This document shows positions 12,087 through 23,108 of a stretch of DNA of 64,000 nucleotides, one piece after another (within the stretch, counting starts at the first letter, position 1; the number at the start of each line of letters is the position of its first letter). The notes under the pieces were generated by a model. It saw only the letters and a list, made by a program, of their open reading frames with translations, was not told the origin of the DNA and searched no databases. Source of the DNA: Purshia tridentata (lineage: Eukaryota > Streptophyta > Magnoliopsida > Rosales > Rosaceae). The stretch covers positions 1-64,000 of the forward strand of contig QANT01007460.1 of assembly GCA_003254885.1 (NCBI GenBank), given 5' to 3'. The position numbers were made by a program, and so were the translations under genes.

Positions 12087-12630
12087 TCATCGGTGCTTGT
12101 TCTCCACTGCCTTATAAATTCTTTTCTCATTATGCAACCTTCCTGTTAGGGACCAGAGAATCATGTAGTCATTCAATTAATCAAATAAAATACCTTTTTG
12201 ACCCTTTGGTAGAAAAGAAAAGAAAATCATAAGAAGAATGAGAGTGCTTACTTGGCCTGTAATTTCTTCTGGATGGTACAATCTGAGGAATAAACACTCC
12301 CGTCCCATTGCTATTGTTTCTCCACAAGTTTGCAAGCGAAGCTGGTATTACTGATGAATTTGTGTTCTCATTTTCCTGAGCACTAGGGTGAAATGAACAA
12401 CTTAAGCTTCGTTTGGTGACACTAGTCCTAAATGAGTTTGACCTTTTGGTGGACTCAGAAAAATCTTCAGAAAAATCTTCATTGTCTGCTGTCAAAAGCA
12501 GAATCTGCCTCCTAATCTCAGCATAGAAGACACCATCATCATCATCATCAACATAAGCACCATCCTCAATTTCGAGGCTGGGTTTTGGGTTCATCCCCAT
12601 GTTGAATTGAAGACCCAAATCAAATTCCAT
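12087..12630 (-). CDS. Small acidic plant protein of unknown function
   Basis: Two exons on the minus strand, 12630-12252 and 12142-12087, joined by a GT-AG intron of 109 bp that keeps the frame (A|GTAAGC donor, CTAACAG acceptor), giving 144 aa. Without the intron the frame would run on to a low-complexity tail; the spliced end RRLHNEKRIYKAVENKHR is basic and looks more like a real C-terminus. The N-terminus reads MEFDLGLQFN. It is followed by an acidic run (five Asp near residues 28-32), the segment FYAEIRRQILLLTADNED, a serine-rich middle, and GTGVFIPQIVPSRR. There is no signal peptide or membrane segment. The layout (conserved hydrophobic-basic patch, conserved GVFIP block, basic tail) suggests a small nuclear or adaptor protein, but I do not recognise the family. 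Confidence 0.7.
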
Positions 12631-13617
12631 GACAGGCTCAAAATGGAGCTTACTAAAATATGTTTCTGAAGGTAATGGTGACTAATGAGTTTGGGATTCA
12701 TGGGTTTAGGTTTATGTAATATATAAGACTCACAGGACAAAAAATACTTTGTTTGTGGTCAATAATATAGAGGTTCAGATATGCTGGTTTGCATATTTGT
12801 CTCCCAAATGAATCCAAGCCCAAGAATATGTCTCCGTCCGTACGTTAGCACATGTCTATTTTTTTATGTTTATTAAATTCTTGTGCTTTGTTCATGCAAG
12901 TAGATCAGACTGACTTTTGACAATTAATTGATTCTCTATAATTTCAAAATTAGAATTCATAGAATTTGCTAGTTTGCACGTAAACGTTAACAAAGGGTAA
13001 AAATCAATTATGAGTATCGCTTTGCTGATAAACCACTTTTAGGGATTAATGCTGCCTTCTGTTGAGGTGGCACAAATTATTGTGCCCTATATGCACTGTA
13101 CCTAACACTAATACAACGTGGGATTCACTTAATATGGTCAAATTTGTACATATCATATTAATTATTAGTACCAGGTGCATTGTGCTAAAAATTCAAATTC
13201 TTTCTTAAATGGAGAGGTAGGTTCAACAATCAACGATTCGATTCAGCAATTAGTATTATCGTTAATCTTATTGATTCACAGGTTTAGAATTTAAAATTTA
13301 AAATTTAGCCATCAGGGTTTGACTCAAGAGTAAATATATAGTATTATTATCATATGTTTTTTTGGTACATAATATTACTACAATGTTACCTTGATGATAA
13401 TGCTGAAAAATAAAAATCATAATTTAAGATAAAGACTCTTAAACAATGAACCATTCTTAAAAAAAATAAAAATCAACTTGATGATAACTAAACCAACCTG
13501 ATGATAACCAGACAAAACCAAATCAAATTAAATCGAAACATACGACAAGTTGTTTTTTTTGGGCCGGAACATACGACAAGTTTTTAATCCAAAAAGGAAC
13601 GTGACATTAACGTGCCA

Positions 13618-15012
13618 TTAACGTGCCATGCCTAGTTCGACAATCGGAGGCTTGACTCCTTCCCGGGTCCAATTCTCCACGTTGGCTTGCCACCCTTCGA
13701 AATCATCATGCGTGATTAGTAAGTATTCATAATGGATCAATCATGGTTAGGTTACATACAAACTTACAATTAGAAAGTTTTGGGATTCTTAAAATTGAAT
13801 TTAAAATAATTTGTGTTTCATCTAGGAAAAGTTATTGGGGAGATAGTTAAATAGTTGGTCAATTGAGACAATAAAAATAGCATTACTTCGCTACAAAATT
13901 TGCTTGAATTAGTTTCTTAGGCCCAGTGACCGAGGAGGGTCGTAGCCCATACATCCCAGACAGTTATTTACAAGAATGCAGAGATTTTGAAAAGATAAGG
14001 TGAGCCTTGTGTGTTGTGACCCAATGTATAATTAATTTTTTTAGTCAAAGGCCCAATGTATATATTTTTTTTCTTTTTTTGTTTTTTAACCGTGGAATGA
14101 AGCATTTCATTAAAAAAGGCCGAAAGGCAGCAAAAACAAATGAAAAACCAAACAGCAAAACAGATGTATAACTTAAATCTAATCAATCATTCAATCAATA
14201 AAAAAATAAAGTTGATTGTGATTGTTGTGAATGGTCGTTTACCTATGGAGGGGTCGATTTCATGATTTTTGAGTTCTCTGTACTCTTGACAAATGGAACA
14301 AACACAGCAAAAGCAATGAACCAAAAAATCAGCACATGGCTCTTCTGGAAGCGAAAACAGTCGTCGCAGTTTGGTTCGGTATGTACCAGCATACAGCCAC
14401 CCACAGGATATAGAGCCCATAGCAAAGTAGATGAGGCCAAACACCGCACGCGCTGCCAAATTTAATTAATTAATTGATCATGTTATGCAATATTAGTTAG
14501 TACTTACTTCACTCTTCACCTACTTAGAATTAATTACTTTTAATATCGGTTAATTAGTTATGAATTGAGGAATATTAATAGACAAACTGGTCTGGCACTA
14601 ATTAAGATCCAATAAACAACAGTACTGCGTAGCCTAAGATGATCATAACGTGCACATGAGCGTAAGCATGGGAAGGGTTTTTGAGTACGTACATGTACTC
14701 CCTCTATCAATAATCTCCGCAATCTGCCCAAAGGTGATGCATGGACAGCAGCAAGTGAGAAGACCTTCAAAGAAGTGAAGAAGAACTAATATTAGTCGGG
14801 AAATTAAAAAGAAAAAGAGAGAAAGTACGTAATTAATTAAAAAGAAAAATCGTTCCCACCATACATGGTAGAAATGAAATTAGTATATACGTACAATTAG
14901 GACGATCCTCTAAGCAATCGAAAAGGCCAGTGGACCATTGGCCTTGAGGAGAGGGTTGATTTTCAGATTGAGTTGATTCAAAATTGGGGGTTTTGGAGTT
15001 GTCGGAATTCAT
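13618..15012 (-). CDS. PLAC8 / cell number regulator-like cysteine-rich protein (copy 1)
   Basis: Four exons on the minus strand: 15012-14895, 14764-14693, 14452-14243, 13694-13618, total 158 aa. All splice phases match the neighbouring copy, and exon 2 is 72 nt in both. Core motifs are QWSTGLFDC, then CLLTCCCPC (the CLxxxxCPC variant of the PLAC8 signature), [14 protein letters not shown], two hydrophobic stretches in exon 3, CQEYRELKN and a final exon starting GWQANVENW. Family knowledge: plant PLAC8 proteins (PCR/CNR/FWL) are small plasma-membrane proteins tied to cadmium, zinc or calcium handling or to organ size. Copy 1 is more diverged: several exon 3 cysteines kept in copy 2 are missing. 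The last intron (548 bp) is unusually long and holds T-rich and A-rich foreign-looking sequence, which hides the last exon. A TATA-like TATAAATAA lies at 15058-15066 (minus strand), 46 bp before the ATG. Confidence 0.82.
14041..14165. repeat. T-rich insertion-like sequence in PLAC8 copy 1 intron 3
   Basis: A T-rich run followed by a segment rich in AAAGGC and AAAACA motifs lies inside the enlarged last intron. A segment of similar style (AAGGCCAAGC, CAAAACA-rich) lies at about 34690-35040. Both resemble the 3' tails of plant retroposons of LINE type, but no coding part is present and the assignment is weak. Confidence 0.25.
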
Positions 15013-15945
15013 TGTTCAATGCCTCTGTGGAATTATGGCAATATTGGCACTGGTTCTTTATTTATAAGTATTGGGGTTCAGATTAAATTAGCACTTCAGT
15101 CAGAGCCGTACTACACCGTATAAGGAGATTACTTTCGTGGAAATTTATTATTTATATCATAATTTTCATGATAAGGATAAAGGATGGACCTATCGGTTTC
15201 TTGATCGATCAGGAAAGCTGATAGGAAACTTTTGAAAGTTGAATTGTAAGAATAAATAATAATAAAATGAAAGGAAATTAGTATGAAAGTTCTGGATATT
15301 AAAGTTCTGACCTGACCATGATCAAGATCAAAAGTCTGTTCTATAGTAAGAGACGTTAATTAATATAGAAACGAAACATTGATAAGGTACCCCAGGTTTA
15401 GTCTGACATATATAGTTTTTAAAAGATTTAGCTTTGTCAACGAGAATGATGGTTATAAGAAAAACCAATCTTATTAGAGGATAATTAATTGTATGCTAGC
15501 TATTAGTATTACCAGGAAATTAATGAAATGCTATACTAATAATCAATCAATTGTGTTAGAATAGCACTACTTACATGACTCATTCCTAGTTGAGTACGTT
15601 GCTGGGCAATATATATACGCATGATCGATATATATATCCTTGAAGTTAATTAATAATAAATAAAGGAAACTTAACACAGTTTTAGAGGTTGTTAACTAAT
15701 GTAATTAAGAAAGATAGATTAAGCAGGGATTTTGAGTTCCTGTGCTGGTTTAGTTGTCGTTTTTGTGAGGTTTGTACAAATACGTGTCGCTTCGCACTAA
15801 TTTACACCAAATATATTAATTAATTAATAAAACACACCTGTTGCCGTTGACATATATATATATATGATATGATACATGATGATGGTAACTGCTGCCATTG
15901 CATGAAGCGTTTATTACAAAGAGGCACGTTGAATGACCCTAAAAC

Positions 15946-15956
15946 TATATATAAGG
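15946..15956 (+). promoter_or_regulatory. TATA box of PLAC8 copy 2
   Basis: TATATATAAGG lies about 70 bp upstream of the start codon at 16022, a normal spacing for a plant TATA box with a short leader. Confidence 0.55.
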
Positions 15957-16021
15957 AAAACCTTTGTTTGTGTTTGAAAAAGCGTTGACACACAGAAACT
16001 GTAATTATAAGCATTTATAAT

Positions 16022-16979
16022 ATGGACATTGGAGAGTTACAGAAAGATGAGTCAGTAGTCCGTCCGGCCCCATCAGCGCCGCCCCTAACACCACTTGCTT
16101 GTAATTCCGACGATGATCATGAGTACCCCCGGGCCCCCATCACAACAACCACCGGCATTCCGGCGTCGACCCATCCAAGTCCAATTAGTACTAGTACTCA
16201 TCCTCATGCCCCAGTCCCTTGGTCCACTGGACTCTGCGGTTGTTGGGAAGATGTTAGCAGTTGTAAGTTGCATATATACATGCATGCATGCATTATTAAT
16301 TTCACTAATAATTCATAAACACTATTTCCGGTGATAATTGCCTATTTGTAATTAGTATATTAATTAATTTTCAAGGTTGCTTGACGTGCTGGTGCCCATG
16401 TATAACATTTGGACGCATTGCAGAAATTGTGGACAGGGGATCATCTTGTAAGTTTATTAATTAATTAATTTCTACGTTGGTCTTTCAAATGTTTTAGTAC
16501 TAATTAATCAATAGGGAGTTGGAATAAATTAATTGTAATTGGGAAATTATATATATTTATATGTGGATGCATAAATATATGCGCATATGTGCAGCTTGTG
16601 GTGTGAGTGGAAGTCTTTACAGTTTGATGATGTGCGCGATGGGGTGGTCGTGTTTGTATTCGTGCTTTTATCGAACGAAATTGAGGGGACAATATTTCTT
16701 GGAGGAGAGCCCTGCCTGCTGTACTGATTGCTGCGTCCATTTTTGTTGCGAGGAATGTGCTTTGTGCCAAGAGTATAGACAGCTTCAGAACCAAGGCTTT
16801 GACATGTCCATAGGTACATCAACATCATCATTCAGCACTCTCTCTCTCTCTCTCTCTGTGGATATGTTTTTAAAATGATCAATGAACTAATGCATGTAGG
16901 TTGGCATGGGAACGTGGAAAGGCAAAAACGACTAGCTGCAGCAATTCCACCACAAGTTCAGGGAGGCATGACTCGGTAG
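16022..16979 (+). CDS. PLAC8 / cell number regulator-like cysteine-rich protein (copy 2)
   Basis: Four exons, 16022-16262, 16376-16447, 16595-16813, 16900-16979, giving 203 aa. The N-terminal 65 residues are rich in Pro, Ser and Thr and absent from copy 1. Then come [17 protein letters not shown], the classical PLAC8 signature [29 protein letters not shown] with a hydrophobic stretch, a cysteine-dense block ([17 protein letters not shown]) and [21 protein letters not shown]. All are hallmarks of plant PCR/CNR proteins, which sit in the plasma membrane and affect heavy-metal efflux or cell number. Splice phases (T|GT, T|CT, G|GT) are the same as in copy 1, so the two are duplicates in head-to-head orientation with about 1.0 kb between start codons. 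Copy 2 keeps the fuller cysteine set. Confidence 0.88.
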
Positions 16980-18340
16980 CCAATGCCATGCATATAAAGA
17001 TATGTCGTTGCAATCATGTTGTTCTCTTTGAGCCCTACACTCTACACAAAAAAGATTACTCTTAAAGACTTCTGATGATTGAACAAATATATATATATAA
17101 TTAAGCTCGATTTTTAACATTTTATTTGGTTGCGGGTAGTCTAATTGGATAAAATACACTCAAGTTTCATCCTCCTTTCCTAAATTAAAATAAAAATTTT
17201 AAAAAATAAAAACTAACTTTGTGGTTGCGAACTTGCAAAAATTACTTCTACCGGTCGCATATGGTCATTAGGCGTGCCTGACCAACCATTCACCATCTAC
17301 CCGGTTAAATATGGTTCAAACATTAGGGAAAAGCAAAAGGTTAATGTCATCAAAGCCAGAACTGGGAGGTAATTGTTTAGTTTCCATTTCTACGGCGAGA
17401 AACCAGTATGGGAGATGTGGAGGTGGAGCATTCGAATGCTCATGTAAAATTTTTGTATTTGTTTTTTTTCGAGAGTGTGTTTTTGCTAAGCGCAAAAAAT
17501 GCTCAACTAATTAGAAGGATGCATGAATGTGAATCAATCATGCAACATTGACAAGACAAGACAAAACCCGTTGACTACCATACAGCTTTCTGGTTGCAGT
17601 GCTATCTTTGGCTTTGCCACTTTGAGAAGACATACATGTCCACTCATGAATAAAAGGGAGCATATTCCATGGTCGTCCTGAAAAACAGGGAGAGGGCTTC
17701 TATTAAAGAGCAATCGAGGAGTACTTCATTTTCAAATTTCTACAAGCTTAGCCCACAAACCTTCTCATTGTGGAAGAGAAATCTCGAATGCTCTGCTTTA
17801 ACTTTTGTGGGTGCATAGAATAATGTCCCAAACAGTTCCCTAGCTAGAAGAGATGTTATTGGGAGGCAACTAAAAGTTTGGGTTGACTCCACTAAGTAGC
17901 AGTGTCTCCCTTAAAATGTCCACAATGTCATGCATACATTACTCTTTTAAGTTGCATGCGTTTTAACTTTAAACCCAACTAATTATATATTATAAGTAGT
18001 TGCTTAATGGGTATGCCACATTAATTCCACAAACACTTAGTATGTGATTATCTAACACACGTACTACTATTTGAAATGAAGCATTACCAACTTGTTGGTA
18101 AAGGTGCATGCATTCAGAAAATGCAACTCGCATGCCCTTACACAGTGGATCCACGTGAAGACATGTGGCAGTTACCCAATTGCCCACTTGGTAGGAAAAG
18201 ATAGGTTGATCTCTTCCTCTCTTATTAGATACCCCTAACTTTAGCCTTGTCATTCCATCCTCTATATAAAGAAGCAGAGAGGCAAATGTTTTGCATACTA
18301 ACCTAAAATATTTGTGCTAGCTAGCTCCAAAGAATTAAGA
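16980..18340. other. Intergenic region upstream of the carboxylesterase
   Basis: AT-rich sequence with no supported gene. It contains the PLAC8 copy 2 3' UTR at its left and the carboxylesterase promoter at its right. Confidence 0.55.
18263..18270 (+). promoter_or_regulatory. TATA box of the carboxylesterase gene
   Basis: TATATAAA occurs about 70 bp before the start codon at 18341, within a CT-rich context typical of plant core promoters. Confidence 0.6.
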
Positions 18341-19390
18341 ATGGGTGCTATCACCTTAGATCCAAGTTTAAATCAAAAAACCAACGAAGTAGTCGAGCCT
18401 CATCATGACCAACATGGGATTGTGATCGAGGAAATCGAAGGGCTTATCAAAGTGTACAAATATGGGCATGTGCAGAGACCCCAGATCGTTCCATGTGTCG
18501 CAAGCTCCGTGGCTCCAGAGCTAGGCGTGACTTCACGGGACGTTCTCATTGACAGTTCCACAAACACTTGGTCACGTTTCTACGTTCCCAAATGCCTCCA
18601 CGACAACTTAATTAAGCTCCCTTTGCTAGTCTATTTTCACGGAGGTGGGTTTTGTGTTGGCTCAGCTGCTTGGAGTTGTTACCATGAATTCTTGGCAAAG
18701 CTATCAGTCAAAGTGGGTTGCTTAATCATGTCGGTAAATTACCGATTGGTCCCTGAACACCCTCTTCCAGCTGCATATGAAGATGGGTTGAATGCCCTTA
18801 TGTGGCTAAAACAACAAGCTCTATGTGGGGCTAACGAATGGTGGTCAAAGCAGTGCGACTTTTCTAGAATTTTTTTAGTGGGTGATAGTGCCGGTGCCAA
18901 TATAGCCCATAATGTGGCCACAAGGCTTTGTTGTGACGACCAATGTCAGCAAATGACTACAAAGCCTTTGATTATTAAAGGTACGATTTTGTTGCAACCT
19001 TTTTTTGGGGGAGAGGCAAGGACAAATTCGGAAAAGTACTTTTTCAGGGTGCAGCCACGTGGATCGGTTTTGAGCTTGGCTGCTTCGGATACTTATTGGC
19101 GGATGGCACTGCCGGCCGGATCGAACCGGGACCACCCGTGGTGCAACCCGGAAAGGAGTGGTGTTGGGCCGGTTTCTTGGGCTACCATGGTGTGCATTTC
19201 GGAAATGGATATATTGAAAGACAGGAACTTAGAGTTTTGTGGAGCATTGTGTAGAGCTGGTAAGAAGGTGGAGTATGTGGTTTACAAAGGTGTAGGGCAT
19301 GCATTTCAGATTTTGGACAAGTCTCAGCTCTCACAAACTCGATGCTATGAAATGATAACTCATATTAAGGCCTTTGTTAATAACAGTTAA
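18341..19390 (+). CDS. Plant carboxylesterase (CXE, alpha/beta hydrolase, GID1/HSL-like fold)
   Basis: A single intronless frame of 349 aa. The oxyanion-hole motif HGGGF is at residues 100-104. The nucleophile elbow GDSAG places the catalytic Ser at 183. The acid is Asp290 in EMDILKDRN and the base is His320 in GVGHAF, so the full Ser-Asp-His triad is present and the enzyme should be active, unlike GID1 receptors. NYRLVPEHPLPAAYED is the usual conserved block. Family knowledge: plant CXEs hydrolyse short-chain esters of xenobiotics and secondary metabolites; the true substrate is unknown. It looks closest to the CXE6-like group, and I recall AtCXE6 (At1g68620) lying near PAN and PLAC8 genes in Arabidopsis, as here. 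The ATG at 18341 is preferred because it opens the conserved frame and fits the TATA box; no ATG lies upstream in frame. Confidence 0.92.
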   Translation: MGAITLDPSLNQKTNEVVEPHHDQHGIVIEEIEGLIKVYKYGHVQRPQIVPCVASSVAPELGVTSRDVLIDSSTNTWSRFYVPKCLHDNLIKLPLLVYFHGGGFCVGSAAWSCYHEFLAKLSVKVGCLIMSVNYRLVPEHPLPAAYEDGLNALMWLKQQALCGANEWWSKQCDFSRIFLVGDSAGANIAHNVATRLCCDDQCQQMTTKPLIIKGTILLQPFFGGEARTNSEKYFFRVQPRGSVLSLAASDTYWRMALPAGSNRDHPWCNPERSGVGPVSWATMVCISEMDILKDRNLEFCGALCRAGKKVEYVVYKGVGHAFQILDKSQLSQTRCYEMITHIKAFVNNS

Positions 19391-20076
19391 TTAACTTTGT
19401 TGTAGAAATCAAAGACAATTGATGCATGTTGCATTTGTAAATTAAAATTCGAAAAAGAAAGATCACTATTAGTTGTTGTCGTATATACTTAAGATCGCTC
19501 CTCAAAATAAGAGAGGGAGTGATTAGCTAGTAATAGCCTACTACAACAAATACTACAAAGTCGATCAATGTATGTATATATATTTGTGCCCTATTACTGC
19601 ATAAGAATTTTGTGCCTTAATTTAATGTGGCAAAATTAAGAGTACGTATTATGAATTTATTTTCTCTTTACTCATATATTATAAATTATTACATATTAAA
19701 ATGGAAGATCACACAACAATAAAAGAAAAATCAAATTATATAAATATGATGGGATCCATAGTGGAGTAGTCATGAAAAAATTCAGCGGCTTGTTCTTAGA
19801 AAAATCCACCTTGTATTATAGAAAAGTACGCACATGGTGCGTGTATTGTTTGATATTTAATAGATAATTATAGAGGCTTAGAGTTTCAAAGTTTCTAGTT
19901 CGAGCACTTTATGCCATATTCATGATAGGAGTTTAATTCTTGCAATTCTTTCTAGTAAATAGATAAAAATCATACAATCTGGAACATAAATTATGTATAA
20001 AGTTTAATTAATAAGATATCTCTTACAAAGTCACCATACCTGATAGGTGCATGATATATATACATTGTTGGATCCG

Positions 20077-20265
20077 GCTTCTCTACCTTTAGATGGTGCT
20101 ATTAGTGTCTTTCATCAAATCCAATTCACTCATATAAATCTAACGATTTATGACTTGCCACATCAATTAGTTAGCAAGTTTAAAAGTAATAACCTGTTGG
20201 ATTTATATGAGTGAATGAAATTTGATAAAAAACACTAACAATACCATTCTCAAAAGCAGAGAAGC
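20077..20265. mobile_element. MITE-like hairpin, about 190 bp
   Basis: The outer ends are inverted repeats (GCTTCTCT at 20077 against AGAGAAGC at 20258-20265). Pairing continues inward for about 75 bp per arm, including TCACTCATATAAATC against GATTTATATGAGTGA-like sequence. The element is non-coding. The size and hairpin form fit a MITE. Confidence 0.65.
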
Positions 20266-20350
20266 TAAATTCTACAAAGTCATTAAAACTTTTATATATA
20301 AGCATGCTCAAAACATGTAGTTAAGTACTGTTTGACAAAGGCCAGTTACA

Positions 20351-20434
20351 CCTCTCCTATGAACCCTCATGAAGGTTCGTGGTTGAGGTTTCCCTCTCCT
20401 GTGAACCCACGTGAAGGTTCGTGGTTGAGGTTTC
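20351..20434. repeat. Two-copy 42-bp tandem repeat
   Basis: Two adjacent 42-bp copies share GAAGGTTCGTGGTTGAGGTTTCCCTC. The second copy carries CCACGTG where the first has CCTCATG, so a G-box core appears in only one copy. Confidence 0.75.
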
Positions 20435-22097
20435 CCTCAGAGGCTGCTGTTGCTGCCCTTCATTTATAAAATTGGTCACATAGTCTTGCTCAAATGAGTG
20501 TTCCAGATGAAATTATCGAAAGATCCTTTGCTGCCAAAACAAATATTAAGTTAATAAATATAATTAGTTGAATGTTAGAAGAAAAATAAACTAATCATGC
20601 GCAATTAATTCACATTACCCATCCCCAACTAGAATTGAGTCAATATTTGATGCTAGATCTTCTGCATGCCCATGATCATTTTTTTTACTACAAATTTTTC
20701 AGACAGTAGCCCATCATTTCGCACAAAATTAACAAATTCCAATTATGCCACATGCATGCATGTACATCCACAACATATATATACATACACATGTCTATGT
20801 GGTGCACACATGCATATATCATATATGTGTACTGTAGCTACTTCTTTTAACTACCTGGACACTTAATTAGTAGAAATATATATATATACCTGAGTGTTAG
20901 ATAACATTCTGGTATTTTGTTCTACTACTTCATTTTCTTCTGCTACTTCCATATTGTGAAGATCGATCGATCGGTCATGGAATAAGAGAGTTTTGTTTAG
21001 GCCAAAATGCATGGAATAAGAGATTAGTTCCTGATATATATAGGAGCTAGCTTGATAGCTATGTAATATGTTTTTAGTTGATGGGTGTATTTATAAGCAT
21101 GAATCATATGCAAATGCACCAACCTAGCTATCAAATTTAATATATTGGTAGTTGGAGGGCACCAGGTGCGAACCATCGGTCGACGTAGGTTACAATATAT
21201 GCCTCAACCCCCAAAGACTTACTCTCTCTATTATGACAAAATAGTACCGTCAAAGACACGTACAACTGCATGGCTACTCATTTTGAATTACACCTCTTAT
21301 AGCTTACAAGTTAAAACCACAACTTGTTTTCTGTTCTAAGTGGGGTATTTTACTTGTCACATCCTCTAATTGGCACGTAAACATTATGTTTAGGACTAAC
21401 TGTTATGTCATTTTAGGTTTTTATGCAATTATCTTTCTAATATAAATTTTAAATATTAAATAAAGTTCAATAGAACCACAAGATCAATATCAAAAAATCA
21501 ATAAATTAAAGATCCTATTCCATATTGTACATTCGAAGTAATATTTTCTCTAGCTAGCTACCATCTTAACAGTGAAAGTAAAACAATTCCATTATCGTCT
21601 CCTGTAATATACTCTCAAAGTGAATTATTTAACTCTCTCAGACCAAATTTCAGCAAAACACATTTGCCGTTTTGGTAACTCAAATTTCAAAACTTTTAAC
21701 TTCCATGCGAATCACAATACCAAAAGATCCAAAAATAGACACATATAACTTGGCTTTGCATTATTCTTTAGAAAGGGACTTTCTTTTTGTCTATATTTCC
21801 TTGGAAAATATATAATATATTATTCAGCTAACTTTTTCTTTTTCTCACTTTTGCTTGATGAGTTCTACATAGATCCCACAACGTTTTTGAGTCGGACCTC
21901 AAGTGGGAGAATTTAAAAAAAAAAAAAAAAACAAAGAAATTCAAGAATTCATTTGCATCATCTTCAAAGAGACCTTCGAGAAACAGAACGGATGGTTCAG
22001 CAAAGTATACTCTCCACCACCATTTAGAAAGCTACCAAACTACAATTTCACGTGGGTTGGCAGCTTAGCTGACTCCCGCTTTGGTGCTAAAATGCAA

Positions 22098-22375
22098 AAC
22101 CAAATGGCTTATTTATTTGCTCAATTATTCTATAAAACTATAATTTTGTTTTATTTTATCCTTTTAAAGTTTATTGTCTCAATTTAATCTTTATAAATTT
22201 TTCTCATGTCTCACATAATCCAAAACCATTAAGTCCATCAATCCATCGTCAATTTTCCTAATACCATGTAGACGGTTAGCAATTCAAACCAAAATGAGAC
22301 AATAAACTATAAATGAGTAAAATGAGATAAACTATAATTTTTAAAAATAAATATGCAAATAAGCCAAACCAAATT
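22098..22375. mobile_element. MITE-like hairpin, about 280 bp
   Basis: AACCAAATGGCTTATTT at the left end pairs with AAATAAGCCAAACCAA-type sequence at the right. Pairing continues through TAAAACTATAATTTT and AGTTTATTGTCTCA on the left against their complements on the right. AT-rich and non-coding. Confidence 0.55.
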
Positions 22376-23108
22376 GACTACCACCTAATTAGCATTGAAA
22401 GACGCACCTCATAAAAATTTGCTTGCCAAAATAGGAAACTTATGAAAGAACAATCGATGTGTGTTGTCGTTGTCGTATTTGGTTGTATTGAAGTAAATTG
22501 ACACACAAAGATGTGTATTACCTCACTTGTAATCATGGTATGTTTAAATTTACACACACTATGATTATTTATATATTATCATAGGAATAGAATTCGAACT
22601 TAAAGCCTCGAAAAAATGGAGATAAACATTACTATACCAATATATCATGTCAAATACCAAAAATAAGACCTCTAAACTAATCGCTTATTAAAACTTGATA
22701 TTCTTTGTTATTTTTCTAGGGTAAGAAGATTGATAATTGAGATTTGAATGCATCAAATCTAGTTCGGAAAAAATCTACTCACCAATAAATATATAAAAAA
22801 TGTGTATATATTCATCAACAATATAAAAAGCTTCTTCAATACAAAAAAAGCCCTACTCATGAAGACCGACAGGAAACACAAAACAAATTGCGGGACAGCG
22901 AAAAGGAATATCTGAAAGATTAATATCATACATTTTTCTCAATACGAGATAGCATAAACTTAGGTAGCCAAAACGGTCCCGCATGTTAGGCACAACATAC
23001 TAGCACACTTACTCAACGCTCCACCAAAATATAACTACTCTGATGTGCAAGAATGATGTCTTCATTTTAAACATAAGCGATGAACACCTAGCGTGAAAAG
23101 AATCCTGG

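Larger units (their letters stand above)
19391..23108. other. 3.7-kb gene-free, repeat-bearing region
   Basis: No coding exon is supported. The region is AT-rich and holds two MITE-like hairpins (20077-20265, 22098-22375), a 42-bp tandem repeat (20351-20434) and simple TA/GATC runs. The longest frame (21903) starts in a poly-A tract and shows no family features. Confidence 0.6.

Noticed and set aside
12047-12232. 61-codon plus-strand frame at 12047
   Set aside because: It is antisense to the second exon of the small unknown gene, which is better supported by splice sites.
14041-14165. Possible retroposon inside PLAC8 copy 1 intron
   Set aside because: Kept only as a weak repeat feature: there is no coding domain, no clear target-site duplication and no full element.
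19391-23108. Search for LTR elements or virus-like sequence
   Set aside because: No gag, pol or envelope-like protein and no paired LTRs were found here or elsewhere in the window; only short hairpin elements are seen.
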